Part shown: positions 20,901-33,137 of the stretch, piece by piece
Layout: each line of letters begins with the position of its first letter
Numbering within the stretch: the stretch's first letter is position 1
NCBI GenBank assembly: GCA_019671135.1
Contig: JAHRHY010000001.1
Span: forward strand, 3,286,001-3,350,000
DNA length: 64,000 bases
Reading direction: 5' to 3'
Origin: Linnemannia hyalina
Taxonomy: Eukaryota; Mortierellomycota; Mortierellomycetes; Mortierellales; Mortierellaceae
Notes under the pieces: model-generated
The model's database searches: none
What the model saw: the letters and a program-made list of their open reading frames with translations, nothing else
Told to the model about the DNA's origin: nothing
Made by a program: the position numbers and the translations under genes

Positions 20901-21816
20901 CCTCCGCCACATGCAACCAACTAAAACTCACAAGCAGCAATCAATTCAAACAAACACAAACAACAAACAAACTGAACAGGGCACCATGCAATAGCAATCG
21001 GCTGTTGATTGACTCCTTCGATTCAATTGTCCATCCCCCGTTGTTTTTCATTCCCTTCACCCTTTCACCTATCATTCTCTTCGCTGTCAATGGCATGCTG
21101 TTTCCTGAACCTGCGTGCGTTCTACATCCCTACGAGTACCTTCTTTCCAAGTCGGATTCATTCTCCACACATACGCTTTCCACAGTAATTAGAAACAACC
21201 TTGGTACTGTACCTTCCAACTCTCTTCGCCAGCTTTCCTTCTTTACCCCACCGCTAGCTCACCTTCCTTCCTTTGTTCCCTACCCAGTCCACACAAACCC
21301 ATTACGTTTCTTACTTCTCTCCATTCTCTTCATTCTTTTCTCTCTCTCGATTTAATCTTTTCCCTACTCTCTCCTCTCCTCTCACTCCCACCTTCTCTCT
21401 TCCTCCACTCTCCCTTAGTCATCGATTGATTCTAATCGCTCTTCCTTCCTCATCCACCTCCTCACTCTCTCATCCACTTTGCTCCACCCTTTTGTCTCAT
21501 TCCGCAGACCCTTCCACCGCACAAAGTATAAAAGAGACAAAAGAAATAACGAGCCTCTCTCTTCCACCTTTTTGTTTTTACGCCCGTTGTGAACAATTCG
21601 CCCTCCCATCAAACTCCCTTACACTGTTCGCCTCACGCCCCCTTCCTTTCTTTCACCTTTTTTATTACTATCAACCCTGCCTGTCGACTCTCGCTCCCTA
21701 ATAAACCATCCCATACGATCGGACTTCCTCCTTCTTTTCACACCAACGCCGCTTCCCCTCTCTACCCTTTCCAGGAAGCAACCTTTTGTTCACAGGCGTG
21801 AATAGCCACCACAGTC
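17936..21816. other. long gene-free upstream region of the kinase gene
   Basis: I see no supported gene here. The sequence holds A/T runs (18972-18989, 20091-20109), a 14-bp palindrome CCTCCCATGGGAGG near 19635, and a strongly pyrimidine-rich stretch from about 21020 to 21800 directly before the kinase ATG. Pyrimidine-rich leaders recur before other genes of this window (39851, 51603), so this part is likely promoter and 5' UTR. The open frames in it are compositional. Confidence 0.5.
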
Positions 21817-24800
21817 ATGGCGAATGACCGGACCCAGTCGGCTCAGGTCAAGAAGAACAACCGCGCCGAGGAATGGCTCAAGAACGCGGTCAAAGACAAG
21901 CATGTCCGGCTGATCCCCTTTTCAGAAATCAGCAAAGTCAAGTACAATGTCGCTAAGGGTGGGTCGGGCACCATCCATCTGGGCGCTTGGCGTAATATGC
22001 ACGTTGCCATTAAGGAGCAGCACAATACCAACGACCTTATCAAAGAGGTGAGACATTCCCCCTTCCTATATGTCCTATGCCACATCCCATCCATCAACCA
22101 TCAACCATCAGTTGCGCGTTTATCAGTCTCACTTTTTAGTTGCACTTATTTTTTATGTTCTGTTGGTACCCGTTTCGGCCATTCTTTCATTTATTATCAT
22201 TGTCTTTCTCTTGCCCAACAGTTAACAACAACCACAAACATTATCAACTCCAAAGAAAAAACAAACACATTGCACATCCATTCATATTCATGAAGACAAG
22301 AGACAAGATGAGCTTGTGTGCTCACTCAACAAGAAAGAAAACACATGGCAGTGCCCAATCATGAATCTGCGATGTAACCCCGAGGAAAGACTGAGCGAGA
22401 GCAAGAAGAAAAAAAAGAAAAAAGACAAAGAGGGGACAAGATTGAACAGAATAACGCTCATCAATTGTTCCGTGTGTTTTCCGTGACTTCATTTACTCCG
22501 TAGCCTCTTTCGCTCTTTACTTTGTTTTGTTGGTTCTTATTATTTTCCTTTCCTCCGTGGAGGAACAAGAGCAACCGATACAGAGAATGGCCACGAGAAC
22601 GACGCCTCCAGACTCAAATCGGGAATGGCCACAAACGAAGCTACTAAAAGATGATACGCACATGCAACCTCCGCCAACCACTCGTGAGTGTGCGCCATTG
22701 GTATATATATATATTACAATCTCTTCTTTTTCTTCAGCATCCTCGTTCTCTTCATACTCATACTCCGCCGGTTTAGCCCCATTGGACACCTTTTGCCATT
22801 ACAGGCTCTTACAGACCCTTACTTTTTTCTCTTCATCCTTACCAACCATTTCCCCACTCTCTTCCCTTTTCCATCTTTTCTGCTTACATACTCTGGATAC
22901 AATTTTCTAATCATGGCTGCATACCTTATTGACCACCTGGCAAATAGCTCAAGATGCACAAACAGGTTCACGATTCCAACTATATCGTCAAGTTCTTTGG
23001 CATCACTAAACACCCGCTTACCCATGACACCTGCATCGTTATGCAGTTTGCAGAGAATGGCTGTCTACAGGACTATCTCGAGACCCAGAACGTCGCCATC
23101 TCCTGGCTGACCAAGTACCGACTCGCCTGGGAGGTTGCTAGCGGACTCGACTTCATCCATCGCGAAAACATTTTCCACACCGACCTTCACTCTCGCAACA
23201 TCCTCATCGACACTGGCGGAAAGGCCCTGATCACCGACTTTGGACTCAGCAAGTCTGTCAACAAAACCATCTATACCACCAAGGCCGGTCTCTTTGGCGT
23301 CGTGCCCTATGTCGCTCCCGAGCGGATGCAGAACCCCTCGATCACATATACAGCCAAGTGCGACATCTACAGTCTGGGCGTCATCCTCTGGGAGCTCTCT
23401 AGTTGCGTGATTCCTTTTGAGGCGCAACTGCAGGATGTCATGTTGGCCGTCAACATTATTGCGGGAGTTCGTGAGAAGACTATACCAGGAACTGCTGTTG
23501 AGTACGAGATGCTCTACAGGCGCTGCTGGGACGGACTGCCCCAGAATAGACCCCAGATGGACATTGTTCTGTCAGAGTTGGTCGAGCTCCTAGCCGCAGA
23601 ACAAATCAACCCACGACCTGCAGCCACGAGACCACGCTCACCCAAGCCAACTCGCCCATTGTCTAGTGACTCGATGGTCGCCCCTAGTCTGCCATTTGCG
23701 TACGAAACCGAAGCCAGCCAGCCTCCTTCACTAGAGAACACCCATCATGTTGGTCCCGGCTCTCCCTCGCGAGCATTAACTCGGCAATCCTTGGGAAAGG
23801 CTTCCATGGTCGGAGTGCCGTCTGTTCCGATTCGACAGGACCGCACTGGCGCTACAAGGGTCTCTTTTCACGAGCCACATCCCAGAGACAACTCGCAAGT
23901 TAACGGTACCAAGCCTCCGGGTCCAGCCCAATTAGATGCAAACAACAGGAATGGGGCTGTCAAGGCGACTCCACTTGCGATCAAAAAGGGCGCGGCGACG
24001 AATGCACAGGCAGAGGCACATACTACTGACGCCATGGATAGTCCTATTCTACCCAACGGCCACGCTGTTTCTGAGATAACGAAACCACCACAACCCTCCA
24101 ACACGACTCCAGAGCAAGGAAAGGACAAGGAGCAAAAGGGGCAGAAGAGCAAGGAACAGAAACTAGCCGAGTCATCCGGAGGAACAGCCCTGTCAACATC
24201 AGACGCAGGTTCAAAGCCGGTTGGATCGATCCTCGAGCTTTTGCCTCCCTTGCCAGAGTTCCACCAGCTCTCGTTCTCGCCCAACTCTTCTGGCAGCAAC
24301 GATGGACATTCCCTTACTCCTGCACCTCCGCCACCAACACCGTCGTTCACCCAAGAGCCATCTCTCAACAAGTTGCCCGGGGATGCAGTCCTGGCCCTGG
24401 CCCGTGGGCTGCCCATGTTTGATGTCGTCAGTAAGCTGCCCCAAGCCTCTTTCAAGAATATCTCTACCATCTCGCCACCACCCAGTGGCGCGCCCCCACC
24501 ACCTCCAGGAGCCGTGGCTGGTCACTCCAACACGCCCAGAGTCATTTCACCGCCGCATCATCGGAACACTCCCAGGGCATCCAAGACCATCTCGCCTCCT
24601 GCTGGTGCCCCTCCACCAAGGAGTATTCCCTCACCGTCTCTCGGTCCAGGGGTTCCAAGACCTCCTCCAGGCCCTCCACCAACTCCAAAGCTTGGACCTG
24701 CGTCTGGCAATGGAACAAATCCAGGACCCGCTGGAGTAAATGGAACAAACGCAACAGGAAACAGGAATCCCGTCGAGCCCATCCAGTACACCCCATCGAC

Positions 24801-27170
24801 ATCTTACAGTCCAGGACCAGGCAAGAACCCCAAAACTGGTCAACCCAATGGTTCAAGTAGCCCTTCTAATGGCAACTCTGAGCAGTCGACCTTGCCACCC
24901 GCTGCTTCGACCAATGCTGATACCACGCGGCCAACACCTGCACGACAGATACCGATGGGTTTCCCTGTTGTGACACCTCTCAGCCCTCCACACTGGACTC
25001 GGACGCCAACACCTGTTGCGACTGAGCCTCCATCGACTGCCTCCCGAGTACCCGCGTCTTTTGCATCCTCTGGTTCTTCTCCGTCATCTTCAGCAGGATC
25101 TTCTCCTTCAGGGTCACCATCGTCCACCTCGCCATCGACAACCCCTTCTTCTGTAAACGGATCCCCGCCCACCAACCGACGCGACTTTAGGCCCATTTCA
25201 TATTTGACACAGAAGCACACGGGACTCCTGGACTTGGTCGAGCAGGTAGATCAACAACTGCAGGCGCGGCAGCAGCAGCAGCATCAGCATCAACAGCACC
25301 AGCAACAACAGCCTCATGTCGAGCCCCCACCCAGAAGGAATGGCGACAACACCTATGTCCCCAACCCCAACAATAACATCATCCCACCAAGTCAGCTCCT
25401 CATGCAGCGAGCACAGAGCCCAGAGCTGATTCGGCTGGATAACAATATCCTGGGCAGCCCAAGTCTCCGGCCGGCACCGCTGCCTGAGAACGGCAACAGG
25501 ATCATCCGGAGTCCTCACTTGGCACCCCTAAACCGTCCTACATCTCCTGCGTTTATGTTGCCTACTTCCAACAGGAATAATGACAGGACTGGCGGTCTCT
25601 TTGCTGGCGACGCGAAGAACTGGATGCGCACCCTGAAAAGTAAGTTTTCCTTGCACTCCTTCCCGCACACACATTTTGTTATTTTTTTTATGTTTAGGCC
25701 ATGAGGCTTATTATTTTTTCCTCTGGCAATATAGATCCACCCAGGCGCGACTCGGAAGAGGACGATGCGCGGTCTGTCAGTGACTACCGGCCACAGCTGC
25801 CCTCCAAGGACTCCTCCTCCTCCTCCACAACTACTACAACAGGAACGTCCCTCTCAACCTCGCCCTCGACCCCAACATCAGCCAACGGCCATGGTAGCAC
25901 CCCTTCGTCTCTCCAACCTCGAGTCCAGGCCAACACCTTTTACAGCATCTCCGACCCGTACAAGGAAATGAACCACGACGAGCCCACCGACTTTTTCGCG
26001 GCCGTCACCCAGTCAGATCTGGCGACCATCGAGCGCATGCTCAAATCTTTCCCGCACCTTATCCATGACTCGAATGGGTTCTGGCCCCACCCGACTCCGC
26101 TCCTTGTCGCAGCCCGGTCCAGGAGGGCGTTAGAGACCATGAAGGTGCTTTTGCAGCATGGCGCAGATCTTGACCGAGGCGATCATAATGGGACCACGGT
26201 TCTGCACTATGTCTGTGAGCAGTACTCGAACCCCGTCGAGGCGATCCAGTTCTTGGTTCGTGCCGGCGCAGATCCCAACAGTCGTGATGCCAAGAAGCGG
26301 ACGCCCTTGATTGTCCTCTTGCAGAATACTCATTTGGTAGCGACAAAGGTTCTTCTAGAGGCTATGCTGACGCTGTTTAAGTCTGGAGCCCAGGCGAATG
26401 TGGTTGAGGCCCAGTACCAGCGATCGGCACTTCATGTCGCCATCATGCACTACCAACCCCCAGCTCCTAATCAGCAACACCAGCAACAACAGCAGTCTCA
26501 TCAGGGCCACGGCGGTCCGGTCATGGTCGCTGGTGGGATTCAAATTGGCAAGGATCTGGCCCCTGTCCTGGAGCTGCTCCTCAAGCGTGGCGCAGACGTG
26601 AATGCACGGGACACTCGCAAGGCAACCCCGCTCCACGTTCTCCTCGAACGCATGGACAACGAAGAACTGGTCCAAATGCTCCTCCTCTACGGCGCCGACC
26701 CAGGCATCCGCACCAACAGACGCAACGCGCTGATGATTGCCGCAGAACACCTTCGGGTCATGTCCGCCTGGTTCCTCCTCGAGAATGACCTCCTCTCCTC
26801 CAACACTGAATCCATCAAACGCGCGACCGAACTTTGTTCCAAGGCAGACGGGCCCGACAAGTCTGCAAAACCCCTCCTCAAGAACACGCTCTCGGATTGG
26901 CAGGGTAAAGAGGGCAAACAGCGTCGGATCCAGCTCGCTCAGGATTGTGTCCTCCGTGTTCAGCGGACACCCGATATGAAGACCATTGATCAGACGGCTG
27001 CGGCGCTCGAGTTCCTGGAGAGTGTTGGGCAACCGATTCATCGCGCCAGTGCTGTTGTGGGTTCTGGTCGAGGAGATATTGCTGTTGGTGGGTTTGGCGG
27101 CGCTGGATCTACTGTGGGTGGCGGCGGAGGGTATGGCGTGAGTAGTAGCAACAATGCCTATGGCACTTGA
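21817..27170 (+). CDS. protein kinase with proline-rich linker and ankyrin repeats
   Basis: Three exons (21817-22047, 22948-25639, 25735-27170) encode 1452 residues. Introns use GTGAGA/AAATAG (900 nt) and GTAAGT/AATATAG. The kinase domain is N-terminal: glycine loop KGGSGTI, VAIK with Lys66, catalytic loop HTDLHSRN (residues 154-161), DFG (174-176) and APE (200-202). HRD is changed to HTD, as in many tyrosine-kinase-like proteins of Mucoromycota, while the catalytic Asp and Asn are kept, so activity is plausible. Residues of about 290-1000 are Pro/Ser/Thr-rich, with PPPP stretches that could bind SH3 or WW domains, and a Gln/His run. From about residue 1055, five to six ankyrin repeats follow (for example LLQHGADLDRGDHNGTTVLH and LLKRGADVNARDTRKATPLH), then a Gly-rich end. 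It probably acts in cytoplasmic signalling, with the ankyrins choosing partners. Confidence 0.9.
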
Positions 27171-27877
27171 TCGGGAAACCAACACTATCATCACCAACAC
27201 AACGTCTCCCCTACCACCAGCAGTGCCTCCCACCGCTAGAGAGCCATCGATTCTCTTTTCTTGTAACGTTCATTTCAGTTTTCGTATTTTATCTTTCTAG
27301 CTCTACCCTTTAACGACCGTCAATAGACCGTTCTTGTTCTATCTCCTTTGTACTATTACCTTCAACTTCACAAAAAAAGATACCCATTTCGTCATGCATC
27401 TTTCATGAGTATTAAAACTATTCAAAAATCTAATACTGTGAAATGTGCTCTTTGTCCGACATGTCTCTGGCCTTTCCACAGGCGGAAGTGAGTTAATGTA
27501 GGCCTGCCGCCGATATGATTTCTCGCGACTGACTGACAGGACGCGTCTGAAGAATTTTTTGAGACAATCGCGCCGTTATCAGTGAGCAAATGGCATGACG
27601 GCTATGTACAGGTATATATAATACATTTCTCTCCCATTTACCTTTCCTTCTTCTTTCCTTTTGCTTTTTTCTCTCCTTTCTTTCTTTCTCACCTTCATCC
27701 TTTCCTACCCTCCCTCCTCCCTTTTGTCTTCCTTTTCTTACATCCCCTCGCCAATATCACCATCCCTTTCGACAACAACAGACACACCCCACCACTCTCA
27801 GTCTCTCGCTCAGTATCTCTCGCCTTTCCAACAACAACATCTCGACACCGTCCTCGTCCTCGTCCTCAGTCTCACAG

Positions 27878-28809
27878 ATGACCGGACCTTCACTCCCAAA
27901 GGTCATCACCACCATCCTCGGCTTCTTGAACGAAAACACTCTGTCGATTCACTACTCCTGGTCTCTCGTCTCTGGCCCTGTCTTGGCAGGATTGGAGCTG
28001 GATAGGTCTCTCGGAGATGTCCATACCTAGAGAGCTTACAGGTCGATATTCCTAGCGCTGACGCTACTGCTGGTATGGCTGAGACTCCGTTGTTCATACT
28101 GCGGAGCATAGATGGACCTGTAAGGCGTGTGTGCTTGTCAAGTTGGATCAATTTAGACGGCTTAGGATCTCGTCTGGACGCGGTCGGCGGGTCTTTGAGC
28201 GTGAGGGTTGAGAGGGACGTCAAGCGGATCTCTGGACACTGTGTCGGTGGCTGCAACGACTAATTCAGTTGTCGATGTCACAGAGCCTGGATCAGCAAGG
28301 TACAGCCGTCCTGCTATGGTCGATGGTTGGGGGCTTGGGGCGCAGAGATGGACTTGAACGGCAATGAGGACAAGGACCAGTGTTGGCTTCATTACATCGT
28401 CAACCTTTTGGATATAGCGAGGACGCTGGAACCAGAGTCCGACGAACAAGAAGTACGTACCTGAACATCCAGGCAGCCCGGACACGGAGGTTGTTGAGGT
28501 AGAGCCGGAGGATGAAGAACCTGAGGACGAGGAGCCTTCTGTCCCTGAACTTGTTCCAGCAGCGTGTCTCCTAGGTGTCCAGCAGGTCTTAAAGAGCATG
28601 AATTGTTGCGTGATGTGAAGGTCGTTCATGGTCCGATGGATGCAGTCGGACGGCTTCCGCCTCCTACCAAATTCAAGCGACTCTACCTTGAATCTGAGAC
28701 ACTTCTAGGCGATATTCTGTGGGTGAAACGGTTCTTGTTGTTGTTGTTTGTGCCTATGATAAAAATTCCGCCGACACCCATTTCAATGATAACCACACGA
28801 TTACAATGA
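27878..28809 (+). pseudogene. F-box-like relic
   Basis: The start MTGPSLPKVITTILGFLNEN looks like an F-box N-terminus and is preceded by a pyrimidine-rich leader (27610-27870). The continuation of the F-box, SLLLVSRLWPCLGRIGAG, lies in a different frame (near 27950-28003), so a frameshift separates the two. Later pieces (ELLRDVKVVHG, FKRLYLESETLLGDI, about 28600-28720) resemble LRR parts of the same family. Stops interrupt every frame. It is a dead member of the local F-box family. Confidence 0.5.
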
Positions 28810-28947
28810 TCGACGCAGTGAGGCATGCAAGTAAACAAAGAAGTAAATAATTATGTACTAAGAAAACGATAGAGAAAAAGGGCACTCTATGAGGAATGGA
28901 GAAATGAATGAAATAACGGGTATCTACAAGATAAATAGATATTAGAG

Positions 28948-30069
28948 CTAGGCATAATCGACACGCCTGCATCCTCCAGGCTGCAAGAACTTGAACTTAT
29001 CGCTGTTCTTGATGGCCCAAGCAGGCAAGCCGACGGCATTGAAGGTCTTGGGGATGGGTCCCAGTGGATGGATCAGATCCTTGTACGAGTAGGCCTCGGG
29101 GAACATGCCAAACAGATCGGCTCCTTTGCAGATCACATCCTGGAGGTAGGTCTTGTCCAACATGTACTTGTATCGGAGACGGTCCGCGTGCGAGTACGCC
29201 TTCATCTTGAACTGGAAGTCTTCGATCAACCGGAAGCAGAAGGAATAGTGCCAGCCTATTTTGCGTAAGAAAAATATATGCTACGATACGTGATTCACTT
29301 TAACAGTACTATGAAAAAAGGAGACAAGAAAGAGTAATTACTTACCGGCGTTGGCAAGAAGAACGGAAGATGCCTGTTGACGAATATACCACAACCGCTC
29401 CTTGGGCCACTGCTGAATGCTGGGCGTATTCTTTCCACCGTCGTCGACAGGGAACTCGTAACTATACAGATAGTTCTGCAAGTTGACGTGCACCGCTGGA
29501 GGGACGTCATCACAGGAACTCAACAGTTCAACACTTTGCCGACTCGGGATCTTGTCGACATCGCTAAAGATCACATAGTCGCCCTCCTTGATGTCCGTCG
29601 ACCACAGCAACCTGGTCATCTCGTCTCTCATGGCTCCTTCGTTGACCTATGGCGCCTCTCCAGGCACCAGTTCTCTCAAGGGGACCAGCTTGTAGATGAT
29701 CTTGTCCTCGGCGAACGAGTACCGCTCCCGGTTCTCCTGAAAGACGGCAGGCTTGGGGATTCCTGTAAAGGTTCGGCTCGACTCAAGGATCACAAAGTGG
29801 TCAACCACATCGTACAGCTCCCTCATCCGGATCTCCAGCATATCCAGCTCGACACTGAAAATCACAGCATCGTACACCTTGCCCTCGCGAGCAGGACCCG
29901 TCATGGCATCAGAGTCGTTATCAACTACTCCTGCTCCTGCTGCTGCTAGTGCGCCTCCTTGTGGGGTGTAGGTCCAGCCGTGGGCATGACATCTCTCCTG
30001 CATGGTGAGACCCTCGGAGTAGTAGTGGACGATGGTTTCATTCCAGATGTAGGGCTCATGGTCATTGTT
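28948..30069 (-). pseudogene. GT17 glycosyltransferase with in-frame TAG
   Basis: The frame reads DHEPYIWNETIVHYYSEG, ERCHAHGWTY, YDAVIFSVELDMLEIRMREL, then VIFSDVDKIPSR, QNYLYSYEF and, after an intron (donor GTAAGT at 29345, acceptor AAAATAG before 29255), GWHYSFCFRLIEDFQFKM. These are the landmarks of family 17 (beta-1,4-mannosyl-glycoprotein N-acetylglucosaminyltransferase type), a Golgi type II membrane enzyme. Two lesions stand out. TAG at 29647-29649 interrupts GEAP/VNEGAMRDEM, where relatives usually have Trp. The only in-frame ATG is at 30003, after conserved-looking sequence, and the upstream frame toward 30234 lacks an ATG. A 39-nt intron around the stop is conceivable but unusually short. 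A TATA-like element lies near 30245. The gene is probably recently inactivated. Confidence 0.75.
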
Positions 30070-30716
30070 TGGTGATGCAAAAGGATAAGGAAAGGAGAGA
30101 GGAATAAGTAGGGGAGATATAAAGAAGAAAAGATGAAGGATGATGGAGTGGGTGATGAGAGCAAAGGAAGAAAAGAAACAGAGGAAGGAAAGGGAAGAAG
30201 GGGAGAAAACAGAGACAGGCCAAGGGACAAGCAAGGGATAGACCTATAAATATATCAATCGGATGGTCGATTAAGCAGCAAGACTGTCAGGATAGAGGAA
30301 CAACAGCGATTCGCCTAGCGGCAAGCGGACAACAAAACGCCACACTCAATGAGGTGGGTGCAAAATATTCCGTTGTTTTTGGCGTTGCACATTCCTTCTC
30401 GCACCAGCCATTGATTCATTGAGCTCAGCAGAGCAAACATATCCCAGCTGTTGTGATGTTTGACAGTTGGAAACAAAAACAAAATGAAAAAAAGAAGACG
30501 AACACCCAAATGATAAAAGATGCTGACATTCCCTTTTTTTCTGTTCTTTTTATGAATTGGTCTACAAGAAAAAGATAGAGAGGAGGGGGCATGATAGATG
30601 GAGGAGAGTAGGGATTGGCATGTTTGTGAAATAGTATTTTGTTGGTCACTCTATTTTCCTAGAAAGGGGGCAAGGGACCAGCGACTTTGAAAGAGCTGTG
30701 CTGGGAACGGGGTGAT

Positions 30717-32835
30717 TTACAGAGCAGAGGCACCAGTAATAATATCAACCAACTCGGAGGTAATAGCAGCCTGGCGGGAACGGTTGTAGGTCATGGTCAA
30801 ACGGTCAACCATCTCTCCAGCGTTCTTGGTGGCGTTCTCCATGGCAGTGCGCTTGGCAGACATTTCCGAGGCGTGACCCTCGACAAGACCCCAGTAGATG
30901 TTGTTGGCGAACAAGAACTCGTGGTAGTTCTCCAAAACTTCATCATCGATCTCGTAGGCAGCGAAGGCATCTATTATGAGTGGAGTGGATTGGATGGAGA
31001 GATGGATACATGTTAGAGGAAGAGGAATACGAAGAAGAGAATGACAAGGTTGAGGAAGAAAGATAAAGACAAGGAGATAGAGGGAAAAAAAGAAGAGGAT
31101 CAGAAAGGAAGAGACAGTAATACAAAAGAAAGAGAGAAAGGACGTACCGGCAGCCTTCAAAGCCTCGGAAGAGTAGACGTTGATGGGTTTGGCCTCATAG
31201 GCGATGGCAGAGGTGAACTCGTTGTAGATGATGGTGGCAGTGTCGAACTTGATGCCGGAGGACTTGATGGTGTCGGCAGCAGCGCTGGCCTCAGCGAAGG
31301 TGGGGATGGCCTTTCCGATCTGGTTGAAGGACATCTGGATGTCACTGCGGTGAGAACGGGACATCTGGTTCTTGGCCTTGTCACCCAAGACAATGACACC
31401 AGACGAAGGGCCGTCAACAGCGATCAAGCGGCGGGTAGCCTTGGCAACGGAGGAGTGGATACCACCGCAAAGACCACGGTCAGAGGAAGAGACGATGTAG
31501 ACCTTGTCCTCGTTCTCGAGAGGGGCAGTGTTGGCGTTCTTGTAGATGCCTATCCAATTCACAAGAATTGTATTACAAAGGATACGGTCAATATGGCGCC
31601 AATGTCGAATATGAATCCTCTCGTCTCAATCGACCCGTTGGCACCTGTCCATGATTTGTTTCCTTGTGTGGCATATCGATCGTTCCTGGGAACAATATCC
31701 TGATAAAGAGCGCCATTCAGCACCATAAAAAAGAGAGGAAAAACGTACTGGCAGAGGTGGCACCGTAGGCGCGAGCAGTCTCCATAGCACGCTGGGCCTT
31801 GGCGACCTTGGTCGAGGCAATCATCTTCATCGACTTTGTGATCTTTCCAATGTTCCTGATAGCGTTCAGGCGCATCTGGACTATTAAACATAGAAAATGA
31901 GCGGGAAACATGGTCAGTAAACTTGGCTTCAAAACGTCACATCGTTATCAATTGACAATCACCATGCTCTTCGGCTCTGACGATATCACAGGACGTATTC
32001 TTGAGAAGGATGAACTTACTCTCTCTGAGGGTACCCATGTTACGGGCCTGGACGCCGGTGCTACAATTGACAATGTAATATCAAAGAGGCACTGTTAGAA
32101 TCAATTGCTATTTTCACGCGACGTTTTGGTCGTTGCCAGTGAATCCGACGATAGGATGCAGACTACGGGTGTCTATCGCGAACGATGTGGAGGAATAAAC
32201 GCTGACTTTTACGCGTTTCTTCTGTCTACAGTTTGGTAAAGTTGCTGAGGATCTCTCCGATGGCGAGAACATCAAAACGGTGTGATCATCTGTTCCTGAC
32301 ACCACCCTATCACCGTCTTGTTGCTGGATGTATAGTAAATCACGACGGATGCCGCGTCCTTTACTTCGATTGGGACACTCTTCATGGGTATTTGTCGGGT
32401 TGGTTTGAGGTAGACCGTTCCGATGATGTCGTTCCTGAAATAATAAAATCAGATATGGCAGAAGCATAGAAACTGATCCTTGACGGTTGGCTGAGAGAAA
32501 CACTTCGTATCTCTCCATGGGGTGCCAGCCAGCTCCTTTTTTCAGGGGTGCCAGTTCATGCATCCCGTCGCAAAGTCATCCACGGTATGAATTGCGTCCA
32601 GTTTGTTTGATCAACCCTGCTGGATCAAAGTGTCGGACAGCAGGTGAGCATATGTAGGAAGAAAACGGGTGTAATGTTTTGATAGGAAGAAGGCGTTGAA
32701 CGTGAAGGAGCAGTGAGGGGTGAGGAGGCGGGTGTGTGCAGTTTGTGAGGAAGGAGGAGGAGAGTGTCGAGCAGCAAGTAGGACAAAGTACCTGAGCACA
32801 TTGGCGATGGGTTGAGCACGAGTGGCGGCGAACAT
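30717..32835 (-). CDS. ATP3: mitochondrial ATP synthase gamma subunit
   Basis: Five exons: 32835-32792, 32060-32020, 31880-31749, 31549-31148 and 30970-30717. They encode 290 residues, the normal family size. The start MFAATRAQPIANVLR is a plausible mitochondrial presequence. The N-terminal helix of the rotor shaft is clear (MRLNAIRNIGKITKSMKMIA), as are SSDRGLCGGIHSS and the C-terminal helix (NRSRQAAITSELVDIITGA) that penetrates the alpha3beta3 head. The protein is the central stalk of F1 and couples proton flow to ATP synthesis. Intron 1 is long (731 nt) while the others are 139-199 nt; it has no recognisable gene inside. Splice sites are canonical and the gene looks intact. It lies 302 bp downstream of the PLD-like gene on the same strand. 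Confidence 0.95.
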
Positions 32836-33137
32836 GGTGGGTTGATGGGGTTGTCGAAGGTGTAAAGAAAAAGATGCAACCCGGTCGTTGAGTGTCTTCC
32901 TTCTTGTCCCTGCCTGGCCCGCAAACACCAATATCTAGCCAGCACTAAAAACAAAAAAAGATGACGGTTGGAAGAGTCTGATTGATGCAAATGCTGTGTC
33001 ACCATTCAGCCCTCTTCATTCCACTAACATTTGAACAGCCGCGCTTGCGTTTGTCAATTAGGTATTATTGAAGATAGGTAGATACGAGGTAAGAGTTCTA
33101 TAGACCAATTAGAAAGGGAACAATAAAAAAAAAGCGC

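Noticed and set aside
32061..32791. Open frames inside intron 1 of the ATP synthase gamma gene
   Set aside because: No domain or splice support; the intron is bounded by clear sites and the frames are short.
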